Source: Bacillus pumilus (lineage in GTDB: Bacteria > Bacillota > Bacilli > Bacillales > Bacillaceae). Taken from it: a DNA stretch of 64,000 nucleotides. The stretch spans positions 62,001 through 126,000 of the forward strand of contig MKZN01000010.1 of NCBI GenBank assembly GCA_001938995.1. The letters run 5' to 3'. How positions within the stretch are numbered: position 1 is the first letter of the stretch; every line of letters starts with the position of its first letter. Positions 19,239 through 27,527 of this stretch are shown in pieces. The notes beneath the pieces are model-generated. The model was not told the DNA's origin. It made no database searches and worked only from the letters and a program-made list of their open reading frames with translations. A program made the position numbers and the translations under genes.

Positions 19239-19255
19239 TCGGCAGGTCTTCATTT
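19221..19255. terminator. Bidirectional terminator between yqzF and yqiK
   Basis: Perfect 10-bp arms AAGACCTGCC (19225-19234) and GGCAGGTCTT (19241-19250), A-rich before and T-rich after on the plus strand, and the mirror image on the minus strand. Confidence 0.85.
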
Positions 19256-19987
19256 CATTTCATCTCTTATTTTCACAGCACGGTCAGGGTAATCAGTGAA
19301 AATACCATCTACTCCTAGTGAGAACATGTTTTTCATTTGTTTTTCACTATTCACTGTGAACGGTCTTATGACTTGGTCTGTAGCGTGGAGAGCCATTATG
19401 ACCTCTGTTGTCACACCTGCTCCTTTTATATTCGGATGATATCCCCTTGCTGGTATCGTCTTCAAATACATATCTGGCTGGTGAATGACATCCATCGTCA
19501 GTACAGAAAGCTCAATATGCGGCATTAGCTTGTGAAAAAGTGCTAAACTGCCGTGGTGAAATGAAGAGACAAGAACGCGATCCTCGATTTGAAAGTGTTC
19601 AATTTGTTCTTTTACTTTTTCCTCCATGCCCGGATATCGATAAATTGAATTTTTTAGTTCAATATTGATGATTAGAGTTGATTGCTGCGAGATGAGTTCG
19701 AGTACCTCCTCTAATAGAGGAATGGAGACAGCACCTGTTTCTTCGTAAAAAGAATGACTTGCATCCCCTGCTTTTAATTCTTCATATGTATGGTCTTTTA
19801 CTAAACCTTTTAAATTCGTTGTCCGGTTGAGCTTCTCATCGTGAATGACAGCCAGTCTGCCATCTTTGGTCAACTGAACATCAAGCTCGATCCCGTCAGC
19901 CCCAGAATGCAATGCATGTTCAAAGGCTACCATGGTATTTTCAGGATAGATTCCTTTAAAACCTCTATGCGCAAAGATTTTCGTCAT
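19250..19987 (-). CDS. yqiK: Glycerophosphodiester phosphodiesterase YqiK
   Basis: 245 residues of the GDPD family. AHRGFKGIYPENTMVAFEHAL (4-24) holds the catalytic His, and IELDVQLTKDGRLAVIHDEKLNRTT holds the metal-binding Glu/Asp and second His. It hydrolyses glycerophosphodiesters to glycerol-3-phosphate and alcohol. No signal peptide is present, so it is cytoplasmic. Confidence 0.92.
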   Translation of the reverse strand: MTKIFAHRGFKGIYPENTMVAFEHALHSGADGIELDVQLTKDGRLAVIHDEKLNRTTNLKGLVKDHTYEELKAGDASHSFYEETGAVSIPLLEEVLELISQQSTLIINIELKNSIYRYPGMEEKVKEQIEHFQIEDRVLVSSFHHGSLALFHKLMPHIELSVLTMDVIHQPDMYLKTIPARGYHPNIKGAGVTTEVIMALHATDQVIRPFTVNSEKQMKNMFSLGVDGIFTDYPDRAVKIRDEMK

Positions 19988-20050
19988 ATGTCACCTCTAA
20001 ATATGATGTACATCTATTATGACGCGTCATTGTTTGTTTTTCCAGTTTCA

Positions 20051-20087
20051 ACATAAAAAAAGACCTCTTCCTATAGAGAGAAGAGGT
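20051..20087 (-). terminator. Terminator of rap-phr
   Basis: Arms ACCTCTTC (20063-20070) and GAAGAGGT (20080-20087) followed by a run of T on the minus strand, after the phr stop. Confidence 0.85.
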
Positions 20088-20103
20088 TCAAAGGTCAATT
20101 CGA

Positions 20104-20214
20104 TCACGTAATCGCTCTGATGGCTTGCTCTGTCGTCTCTGCGTCAAGAGCAAAAAGGGAAGAAACAACTGCGACTGCTGTAACGATTGTTACACCTAAC
20201 AACAACTTTTTCAT
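20104..20214 (-). CDS. phr: Phr signalling peptide precursor (36 aa)
   Basis: 36 codons. Its ATG overlaps the rap stop as ATGA, the usual rap-phr arrangement. The product has a basic start (MKKLLLG), a hydrophobic export segment to about residue 22 and a polar C-terminus DAETTEQAIRAIT. The last five residues, IRAIT, fit the Phr pattern of a basic second residue and often a C-terminal Thr (ARNQT, SRNVT and ERGMT in B. subtilis). The pro-peptide would be exported, trimmed, re-imported by Opp and bind the cognate Rap. The mature peptide is predicted only. Confidence 0.82.
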   Translation of the reverse strand: MKKLLLGVTIVTAVAVVSSLFALDAETTEQAIRAIT

Positions 20215-21311
20215 AGGATAACCTCCACTTTCTTTTGAAGTATTTGTGCATCGAATTTCTTTTCAAGAAAACGTATGGCTTGTTGATAATCATTTCGTTC
20301 CTTGAAGTATTTCGATATTAGTTCAGACAAATCCTCAAGTTCCACATATAATCTATTTTTTTCTATGTAGTCTAATTTTTCAGAGAATACGTCTGCTGCT
20401 CCACTATTTTCGCACATTAAGTCTAAAATTTCAAATTTTACTATATATTCATTATTTTGGATATCGCAACTATACTCAATTCCTTCTTTTATGTGCTCTT
20501 TCGCTTCACGATCCCCTAATTGAACCAAGGCATTCGCCAGCACGTATAGAGATTGAATGTAATAATGACTGTTATTACGATGGATTTGAATGCTCATGCC
20601 TTTCTTAGCATATTCTGCGCATTTTTCGTAATCAGGTTTTGCATAATAGAGCACAGCTAAGTTGTGATAGCATTTCCCGATAAGCACTTCATTGTTGATG
20701 CGTTCACTTTTCTCAAGAGCCTCTTGGTATTTAGCCTCTGCTTCTTCAAATTGGAACAAATCAATACAATTACTTGCATGTAAAATTAAGCTGTCAATCG
20801 CCTGTGCTGTGTATTCTTCATGCGCTTTGAACGTATCGATCGCTTTTTTAATGTGATTAATGGAAATGAAATTTTGTTTTAGCTCATAATATATGGACGC
20901 AACCTTATGGTGGAATGTTCCTACTTCTAGGTCTTCATTGACACGTTTTAGGCGCTGTTCTGCAATTTTGTAAAAGCTGATCGCTTCATCGTACTTTTTC
21001 ACATAAGCAGCATATTGTCCTTTGTAAAAGTAAAAATAAAAATTAATAATGTCATCTACTTTCTCATCTAGCGTTCCGACACTTTTCATAATTTGATTGG
21101 CTTTTTCAATATTTCCAAGTAACATCTCATGTCTACCGTTCACAAGCTGATAATACAGGAGAACTTCACGGTCTTCATCTGTATTTTTTAGCAAATTCAG
21201 AATTTTCTTTTTATAAATAGTAGATTTCTCCAGGTCATTTTGAGAAATGACCCTCGTCCACTTGCTAATTTCATTTGCAACCTCAGCAGAGTGGATTTTC
21301 AACTTTCCCAT
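20211..21311 (-). CDS. rap: Rap-family response-regulator aspartate phosphatase / regulator (TPR protein)
   Basis: 366 residues, the Rap length. The N-terminal helical bundle contains LLYYQLVNGRHEML, the Rap LLYYxLxxxRH signature, and is followed by TPR repeats (for example VLIGKCYHNLAVLYYAKPDYEKCAEYAKKGM). Raps either dephosphorylate Spo0F~P or block ComA/DegU binding. Where Spo0F phosphatases have Gln in the EDQxxLLYY block, this one has Arg48 (EDREVLLYY). Unlike B. subtilis, the gene lies directly downstream of spo0A. The coding sequence is AT-richer than the housekeeping neighbours, consistent with mobile ancestry. Which rap it is cannot be said. Confidence 0.9.
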   Translation of the reverse strand: MGKLKIHSAEVANEISKWTRVISQNDLEKSTIYKKKILNLLKNTDEDREVLLYYQLVNGRHEMLLGNIEKANQIMKSVGTLDEKVDDIINFYFYFYKGQYAAYVKKYDEAISFYKIAEQRLKRVNEDLEVGTFHHKVASIYYELKQNFISINHIKKAIDTFKAHEEYTAQAIDSLILHASNCIDLFQFEEAEAKYQEALEKSERINNEVLIGKCYHNLAVLYYAKPDYEKCAEYAKKGMSIQIHRNNSHYYIQSLYVLANALVQLGDREAKEHIKEGIEYSCDIQNNEYIVKFEILDLMCENSGAADVFSEKLDYIEKNRLYVELEDLSELISKYFKERNDYQQAIRFLEKKFDAQILQKKVEVIL

Positions 21312-21734
21312 AACCTCACCCTCTTCTTTTCATTATTATAGCATAGTAAAAGAATGTGAAAATTATTAAATTCAACAATGGGAATATTCAGTTCAAATGG
21401 CACAACCTCTAAGAAGCCAGTGACTTTAAAACGTCAATCAATCAGGTCAATAGAATTAGAACTTTCGATCTTATTTGAATTATATTCCAATTACATAAGA
21501 CCTTTTCCTCTCATCCTTTTACTTATGGATGAATCGTTTATTTTCTCTTTACAATGTCATCCGGTTGATTGACGTAGCTGATTACCACTACTTTATGCCA
21601 CGTCAATTTCTTTCATGCTTTATTTTCATTTTATTCAGAAAATAAAACAAGCCGATGATGTTAAGACATTAGGATGATTTACTTCAAAAAGAAAAAACGC
21701 TTCATTCAAGAAACGTTTTTCCATATTAAATGGA
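21312..21734. other. Gene-free AT-rich region between rap and spo0A
   Basis: No convincing coding sequence. The rap-proximal end has a minus-strand TATAAT (about 21340) that could be the rap -10. An inverted repeat ATTGACGT (21568-21575) / ACGTCAAT (21600-21607) lies in the middle, and the spo0A terminator at the far end. A 64-codon plus-strand frame (21378-21572) has no ribosome-binding site. Confidence 0.5.
21692..21720 (-). terminator. Terminator of spo0A
   Basis: Arms AAAACGTTTC and GAAGCGTTTT (one G-U pair) with a 6-nt loop and a T-rich tail on the minus strand, 15 bp after the spo0A stop. Confidence 0.75.
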
Positions 21735-22531
21735 CTAGCTTGCTCTATGTTCTAAACGTAGACGATCGGCAACCATTGCAATGAATTCGGAGTTGGTTGG
21801 TTTGGCTTTAGACATGCTCACCGTATAGCCAAAGAGCGAGGAAATGGAATCAATGTTCCCTCTGCTCCAAGCGACTTCAATCGCATGACGAATCGCTCGT
21901 TCCACTCTACTGGCAGTCGTGTTAAATTTCTTTGCAATGTCTGGATATAATACTTTTGTGATGCTTCCAAGGAGCTCAATGTCGTTGTACACCATGGAAA
22001 TCGCTTCTCTTAAGTATAAATAGCCTTTAATATGTGCTGGCACTCCTATCTCATGAATAATCGTCGTAATGCTCGCATCTAAGTTTTTACGTTTCGATTC
22101 TGGTTTGTTTCGAAGGACACTGTTTTGGATAGATGAAGATCGATGTGTAATCTGTGTACCGTTTCCACTGACTTGACGAATGTGACCTACTAGGTTTTCC
22201 ATGTCAAATGGCTTTAAAATGAAATAGGATGCACCTAAATCGACTGCCTTTTTGTCACATCTTCTTGTCCAAATGCCGTGAGCATGATGACACTCGGCTG
22301 TTTCGTGTCAGATTCACGAAGTCGTTCCAGTACAGCAAGACCGTCTAAATGAGGCATGATAATATCTAAGAGGAGAACGTCGGGCTCTTTATCTTTCAAT
22401 AACGTCAGACATTCCTGACCATTATACGCCACGCCAAGCACTTCCATATCTTCCTGCCCTTCAATATACTCTGTCAAAAGGCCAACAAGCTCTCGATTGT
22501 CATCCGCTACACACACTTTAATTTTCTCCAC
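21735..22531 (-). pseudogene. spo0A: spo0A, interrupted by a one-base deletion
   Basis: Two frames together give a full Spo0A. Codons 1-95 encode the receiver up to [12 protein letters not shown], including Asp10, Asp11 and the phospho-acceptor Asp in [12 protein letters not shown]; the frame then reads RQSI and stops at 22235. The rest continues in another frame, [25 protein letters not shown], through the DNA-binding domain ([21 protein letters not shown]) to 21735. The distance between frames is 3n+2, so one base is missing; the run of five A's (22249-22253) would need to be six. Spo0A is the master sporulation regulator. As written, the product is 98 residues without a DNA-binding domain. 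It may be a real mutation or a homopolymer error. Confidence 0.93.
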
Positions 22532-22591
22532 GTTCTTTCCTCCCCAATGTCGATTCCTTTAGTCTTTTGCATTTTCTCTTCTGAATGTTCA

Positions 22592-22618
22592 ATTCGACAA
22601 AAGCATGCTATCCCCTTT
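22592..22618 (-). promoter_or_regulatory. Predicted sigma-H promoter Ps of spo0A with overlapping 0A box
   Basis: Minus strand AAAGGGGA (22611-22618), 12-bp gap, GTCGAAT (22592-22598) fits sigma-H (RnAGGAWWW / RnnGAAT). A perfect 0A box TGTCGAA (22593-22599) overlaps the -10, as expected for Spo0A autoregulation. It lies about 65 bp before the start codon. Confidence 0.6.
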
Positions 22619-22723
22619 AAAAAACTTTCATTTTTCGAATAATAGAGGATTATCTAGCATTTTCTACGTTTTTCTTAAAGAATCGACGATTATTGCAATT
22701 TGACATCATGCCATTTTCCATTT

Positions 22724-22730
22724 TGTCGAA
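22724..22730 (+). promoter_or_regulatory. Second 0A box upstream of spo0A
   Basis: TGTCGAA in TTTTGTCGAAAA, in the opposite orientation to the box at Ps and about 130 bp further upstream. The rest of 22532-22780 is AT-rich, with no gene; an upstream sigma-A promoter (TAAAAT near 22750) is possible. Confidence 0.45.
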
Positions 22731-22781
22731 AAATCTCTTTTTCCTTATTTTATAACACGTTTGCCTAGAAAGAAAGGGCAG

Positions 22782-22810
22782 AAAAAAACTGCCGGAGGAT
22801 TCGGCAGTTT
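22782..22810 (-). terminator. Terminator of spoIVB
   Basis: Arms AAACTGCCG (22786-22794 on the plus strand) and CGGCAGTTT (22802-22810) with a T-run on the minus strand, just after the spoIVB stop. Confidence 0.85.
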
Positions 22811-22816
22811 GACTCA

Positions 22817-24094
22817 TCAGCTTGCTTTTTTGTTTTTTTGATACAGATCGATTCCCGCTTCTGACAGCATCCATTCAATGTGTACGCCATACCCACTTGT
22901 TGGGTCATTGACAAATACATGAGTGACGGCTCCGATGATTTTACCATTTTGAATAATTGGACTTCCGCTCATTCCTTGAACAATCCCGCCAGTTTTGTTT
23001 AATAGTCGTTCATCTGTTATCTTTAAAACCATGCCTTTTGTTGCAGGGAACTTTTGTGGGGTTGTGCTGACAATTTTAATTTCAAATTTTTCTACTTTAT
23101 CATCATCCACAACCGTCAATATTTCTGCCGGTCCTTCTTTTACTTCATTCGATAAAGCGACTGGTAGTGCCTTGTCCGCTATATGGTTTTCGAGCTTTTC
23201 GGTTAATGTACCAAATATACCGAATGGACTGTTACGCGAGATGTCCCCGATGGTTTTCCGTTCTGAGGAAAATCTAGCTAATTTTTCTCCAGGATTGCCA
23301 CCTGTGCCTTTTTCGATAGATGTGACCGTTGATCTGACAATTTCACCATTATCAACGACAATTGGTTTTTTTGTATCCATGTCAGAAATCACGTGCCCAA
23401 GGGCACCATACTTTTTAGATGTTGGTTCAAAGAAAGTCATTGTTCCGATCCCTGCTGCGGAATCGCGGATGTAAAGGCCGATACGGTATGTGCCTTCACT
23501 CGCATCCTTTGCTGGAGTTAATGTGGTTTGAAAGGTTTTATGATCTCTTTTGATGAGTAATTGAAGGGTTTCCCCTGTTTTACCTGCTTTTTGGATAAAT
23601 GGAGTGAGGTCATTCATTTTCTCCATTTTTTGACCATTTATTTCGGTAATCATATCCCCGGATTGAATGCCTGCTGCTTCACCTGGCGATTTTTTGCCAT
23701 CTGCTGTTGTGATTTGATGAAAACCCACAACGAGAACACCAACAGAGTGGAGCTTGACGCCAATAGATTGTCCTCCAGGAATGACTTTTAATTCTGGAAG
23801 AACATCGACTTTTGTTTTCTTTATTGGGAACCCTTTAAAATCATAAACAATGTCCGCTTTCCCCGCCTCTTGTCCAGTTACTTCAAGTTGATTCTTTTTC
23901 TCTGACAGACTAAAGGCTGGTGAAGAAGCATTTGCTGTCGCTTCAATCGATGTTTCAATTGATTGTTGTTCGTTTTCAAATACTGCGACATTTGTTGGAA
24001 TGCTGATATATTCCTTCACTATGCTCATAAACCCTGTACTTATTAAAGAAACAAGGAGAATAACACCAATGGCTTTTCTCATCTTTTCGGGCAT
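22817..24094 (-). CDS. spoIVB: SpoIVB serine peptidase (sigma-K checkpoint signal)
   Basis: 425 residues. One N-terminal membrane segment (about 8-26), a PDZ domain (about 115-190, [18 protein letters not shown]) and a SpoIVB peptidase domain with catalytic His234 (ALGHVISD) and Ser378 (GMSGSPII). It is secreted from the forespore and cleaves SpoIVFA, releasing pro-sigma-K processing. Length and all motifs are intact, unlike the neighbouring spo0A. It has its own terminator. Confidence 0.95.
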   Translation of the reverse strand: MPEKMRKAIGVILLVSLISTGFMSIVKEYISIPTNVAVFENEQQSIETSIEATANASSPAFSLSEKKNQLEVTGQEAGKADIVYDFKGFPIKKTKVDVLPELKVIPGGQSIGVKLHSVGVLVVGFHQITTADGKKSPGEAAGIQSGDMITEINGQKMEKMNDLTPFIQKAGKTGETLQLLIKRDHKTFQTTLTPAKDASEGTYRIGLYIRDSAAGIGTMTFFEPTSKKYGALGHVISDMDTKKPIVVDNGEIVRSTVTSIEKGTGGNPGEKLARFSSERKTIGDISRNSPFGIFGTLTEKLENHIADKALPVALSNEVKEGPAEILTVVDDDKVEKFEIKIVSTTPQKFPATKGMVLKITDERLLNKTGGIVQGMSGSPIIQNGKIIGAVTHVFVNDPTSGYGVHIEWMLSEAGIDLYQKNKKAS

Positions 24095-24270
24095 TCATTT
24101 TTCACTCTCCTCGCTCCTTACCCACACCAGAACACTAATGTTTTGGCTACATCTTTACTTTTGCCTTCTTAGCGAGGATTTATAACCGACTCATTTAGAA
24201 AATGATTGGATAAATTGATAAAAGAAAATGACAATGTCATGCGTATATAAAGCGAATTTCAGACAACATA

Positions 24271-24297
24271 AAAAGGCAGCTGATCTTTCAGCTACCC
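24271..24297 (-). terminator. Terminator at the end of recN
   Basis: Arms GGGTAGCTGA and TCAGCTGCCT (with wobble pairs) around AAGA, then TTTTTA on the minus strand; it includes the recN stop codon. Confidence 0.75.
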
Positions 24298-26025
24298 AGT
24301 CGTTTTGACATCATTTGCTTGATGCAGAAGTTCTTTTGCATGTTGCTTCGTCAGTTCAGTTACTTCCACACCTGCGATCATTCGTCCAATTTCACTCACT
24401 TTTTCTTCATCAGATAGCGGCTTCACATTCGTAAGCGTTCTACCGGCTTTTGAGCGTTTAGAAATGAACAGGTGTGTATCTGCCATCGCTGCTACTTGTG
24501 GTAAATGTGTGATGCAGAGCACTTGTGATCCTGTCGCGACATTATAAATTTTTTCTGCAATCGCCTGCGCCACTCTACCACTAACCCCAGTATCGACTTC
24601 ATCGAAAATGATCGACGTCACTTCTTGTTTGGCGGAGAAAATACTTTTTACCGCAAGCATAACACGAGAAATTTCTCCTCCTGATGCCACTTTTGATAAA
24701 GATTTCATGGGCTCACCAGTATTGGTTGAGATGACAAACTGCGCTTGGTCTATTCCATTTTTCCCAAGTTGCACTGGTTTTCCATCTAGAAGCGGGCAGT
24801 CATTGTTTCCAAAGGACGCATAACGAATAGCAAAAGCCGTATCGAACGATGACTTTTCCATATACAAATCCTTTAGTTCAGCTTGAATTTGCTTTGCAAG
24901 CTTTTTTGCCCATTTTTTTCGCAGCTCTGAGACGTTTAGTGCTTCTAATAACGCATCTCGGCTTAGTGCATCCAGCTTGTTTTTGAGCGTTTGCAAATGA
25001 CTGTCTCGATTTTGAATTTGATCAATCTCTTCTTCAATTTTCGCCGCATATTCTAAGATTTCTTCCACCGTTGCACCGTATTTTCTCTTTAACTGCTTCA
25101 TTTCATTCAATCTAGATTCAATAAAATCAAGACGTGCAGGGTCAAACTCTAATTGATCTAACAGGCTGCGCATTTGAAAGGTGGAATCCTCTAATAAGTA
25201 ATAGGAATTTGAGACTTGGTCAGAGAGTTTCTTTAAATCATCGTTGATCTCTGATATATGCTCTAGTTCACTTGTAGCCATGCCAACCCAATCTAGTCCT
25301 CCTTGTTCATTACGTAAAGCGTTATACGCATTTTGAAGTGAGGAATAGATTTTTTCGTAGTTGCTAATTTGGTGGCGTTCCTCTTGTAGCTTCTCATCTT
25401 CGCCTGGCTCCAATTGAGCTGATTCAATCTCTTTCAACTGAAATTGCAATAAGTCTAAACGGTGGACCATTTCTTGCTCATTTTCAGTCAACTGCTTTAG
25501 CTTATTGGCCGTCTTCATATATTGATCATATGCTTCTTGATATTGAGATAAGGCAGGTGCAATCTCCTCTGCTCCAAATTGATCGAGCAGATGCAGATGA
25601 TTTTCATCCTCCATCAATAGCTGATTATCATGCTGTCCGTGTATATCAAGCAGCAATCGACCTACTTCTCTCAAAATAGAGATTGTCACAAGTTTGCCGT
25701 TAATCCGGCAAATACTTTTCCCATTGTGATTGATATCTCGGCGAAGAATCATCATCTCATCAGATGCCTCAATCCCTTGCTGTTCACATAAAAGAAAAAC
25801 AGGATGATCTGCCGGTACAAGAAAGAGACCTTCAAGCTCTGCCTTTTTTTCACCATATCGAACAAACTCAGACGATCCTCTTCCCCCGACAAGAAGTGAG
25901 ACAGCATCAATTATAATTGATTTCCCGGCACCTGTTTCTCCCGTTAGGACCGTAAGCCCTTTTTCAAATGAAACCGTTAACTCTTCAATGATTGCAAAGT
26001 TTTTAATGGTTAGTTCTGCTAACAC
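24292..26025 (-). CDS. recN: DNA repair protein RecN (SMC-like)
   Basis: 577 residues. N-terminal ATPase half with Walker A TGETGAGKS (28-36), a long coiled coil in the middle and the C-terminal half with the signature VASGGEISRVMLAVKSI and Walker B SIIFDEVDTGVSG. RecN is recruited early to double-strand breaks and holds ends together. It lies 35 bp after ahrC, as in other Bacillus. Confidence 0.96.
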   Translation of the reverse strand: MLAELTIKNFAIIEELTVSFEKGLTVLTGETGAGKSIIIDAVSLLVGGRGSSEFVRYGEKKAELEGLFLVPADHPVFLLCEQQGIEASDEMMILRRDINHNGKSICRINGKLVTISILREVGRLLLDIHGQHDNQLLMEDENHLHLLDQFGAEEIAPALSQYQEAYDQYMKTANKLKQLTENEQEMVHRLDLLQFQLKEIESAQLEPGEDEKLQEERHQISNYEKIYSSLQNAYNALRNEQGGLDWVGMATSELEHISEINDDLKKLSDQVSNSYYLLEDSTFQMRSLLDQLEFDPARLDFIESRLNEMKQLKRKYGATVEEILEYAAKIEEEIDQIQNRDSHLQTLKNKLDALSRDALLEALNVSELRKKWAKKLAKQIQAELKDLYMEKSSFDTAFAIRYASFGNNDCPLLDGKPVQLGKNGIDQAQFVISTNTGEPMKSLSKVASGGEISRVMLAVKSIFSAKQEVTSIIFDEVDTGVSGRVAQAIAEKIYNVATGSQVLCITHLPQVAAMADTHLFISKRSKAGRTLTNVKPLSDEEKVSEIGRMIAGVEVTELTKQHAKELLHQANDVKTTG

Positions 26026-26060
26026 TCATTTGACACCTCTTTTTGTAAACCTGATCGCTT

Positions 26061-26510
26061 TTATAGAAGCTCTAAAATTTTGGTCGAGACCGTCTCTGTA
26101 TCATCTGGTGTACGGCAAATGATTAAAATGGTATCATCACCGCAAATGGTCCCCATGATTTCTTCCCAATCTAAATTATCCATTAAAGCACCAATGGCCT
26201 GCGCATTACCTGGCATGGTTTTAAGGACGATTAAGTGGCTGGCTGTATCCATTTTAATAAAGGCATCCATAAGGGAACGCTTCAGCTTTGACAGCGGGTT
26301 AAATCGTTGATCTGCAGGAAGACTATATTTATATGTTCCATTGTTCGTCGGCACTTTGACTAAATGTAATTCTTTTATATCTCTGGAAACGGTGGCCTGC
26401 GTAATGTTATATCCGTCCGCTTTTAAAATATCGACTAACTCATCTTGGGTTTCGATCTCTTGGCTTGCAATGATTTCTCTAATTTTAATATGCCTTTGAC
26501 CTTTATTCAT
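26061..26510 (-). CDS. ahrC: Arginine repressor AhrC/ArgR
   Basis: 149 residues. A winged helix-turn-helix ([19 protein letters not shown]) is followed by the hexamerisation and arginine-binding domain ([14 protein letters not shown]). With arginine it represses biosynthetic genes and activates catabolism. An ARG-box-like site upstream of artP in this window is a probable target. Length and order (yqxC-ahrC-recN) are standard. Confidence 0.95.
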   Translation of the reverse strand: MNKGQRHIKIREIIASQEIETQDELVDILKADGYNITQATVSRDIKELHLVKVPTNNGTYKYSLPADQRFNPLSKLKRSLMDAFIKMDTASHLIVLKTMPGNAQAIGALMDNLDWEEIMGTICGDDTILIICRTPDDTETVSTKILELL

Positions 26511-26628
26511 TTTGACCTCCCTAGGCGTTTCATTCTTAGATTGTCTTTACGTTCTATGTTATATGATGCACACTTCAAAAAACAAGCATTACATGAGAAA
26601 CTGTCGATTCTCGTCTTTTCGCCATGTA

Positions 26629-26660
26629 AAAAGGAATAATAGCGAGCTATTATTCCTTTT
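26629..26660. terminator. Hairpin terminator between yqxC and ahrC
   Basis: A 14-bp perfect stem, AAAAGGAATAATAG / CTATTATTCCTTTT, with a short loop, flanked by A and T runs on the two sides. On the minus strand it follows yqxC. Confidence 0.8.
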
Positions 26661-26672
26661 GGTCAAGCGGTC

Positions 26673-27527
26673 TCATTTGTCAGTCAGCTCAGCACTGTTT
26701 TTCTTTTCTTTCAATACGGAATGGGCTTTCTTGGCCACTTCTTCAAGTACAGATGTCGGCAGAGCCGCATTTTCCCTTTGATCAGGCTGAAGCACCAAGT
26801 GAAGCAAGAATTCAATGTTCCCATCACCACCAGTAATAGGTGAAAAGGAAACATCTTTGACGTCATAGCCTTCTTTTGCAGCAAATTGATTCATTTCTTC
26901 AAGCACACCAAGGTGGACGGCAGGTTCTCGCACAATGCCTTTTTTGCCAACAAGCTCTCTGCCTGCCTCAAATTGAGGCTTGACCAGTGCGATACAGTCA
27001 CCACCCGGGACAAGTATATGCTTGAGTGCCGGGAGAATGAGTTTGAGCGAAATAAAAGACACATCAATTGATGCAACCTCCGGCAATCCTTCGGAAAAAT
27101 CCGCTGGAACCGAATGGCGGAAATTGGTGCGCTCCATGACGATGACACGCTCATCCTGCCTTAGTTTCCACGCAAGCTGATTGTACCCAACATCAACAGC
27201 ATACGATTTCACTGCTCCATTTTGCAGTGCACAATCTGTAAATCCGCCTGTTGATGAACCGATATCGATGAGCAGTTTTCCTTCAACGGTTACATCAAAT
27301 TCTGTTAGTGCCTTTTCAAGCTTTAAACCGCCACGGCTGACGTATTTCAAAGGGTTCCCTTTCACCATAAGCGGTGTATCACGAGCAATTTTCTCTCCTG
27401 GTTTATCTAAGCGATTTTCATTTGAGTAAACGATCCCCGCCATGATGGCACGTTTTGCTTTTTCTCTCGTTTCCATTAGTCCTTGTTCAACTAACAGAAC
27501 ATCCAGTCTTTCTTTCTTTGATGTCAT
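26673..27527 (-). CDS. yqxC: TlyA-family S4-domain rRNA methyltransferase
   Basis: 284 residues. An N-terminal S4 RNA-binding domain ([23 protein letters not shown]) is followed by an FtsJ-like SAM-binding domain ([21 protein letters not shown]). TlyA relatives make 2'-O-methylcytidine in rRNA; the older name is hemolysin-like. The start overlaps the end of dxs by 4 nt. Confidence 0.92.
   Translation of the reverse strand: MTSKKERLDVLLVEQGLMETREKAKRAIMAGIVYSNENRLDKPGEKIARDTPLMVKGNPLKYVSRGGLKLEKALTEFDVTVEGKLLIDIGSSTGGFTDCALQNGAVKSYAVDVGYNQLAWKLRQDERVIVMERTNFRHSVPADFSEGLPEVASIDVSFISLKLILPALKHILVPGGDCIALVKPQFEAGRELVGKKGIVREPAVHLGVLEEMNQFAAKEGYDVKDVSFSPITGGDGNIEFLLHLVLQPDQRENAALPTSVLEEVAKKAHSVLKEKKNSAELTDK

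Noticed and set aside
21378..21572. 64-codon plus-strand frame beside rap
   Set aside because: No ribosome-binding site, no recognisable protein and biased toward AT-rich chance; not annotated.
22202..22202. Internal ATG in the second spo0A frame as an independent gene
   Set aside because: The sequence is continuous with the Spo0A receiver upstream in this frame and there is no Shine-Dalgarno; treated as one broken gene.
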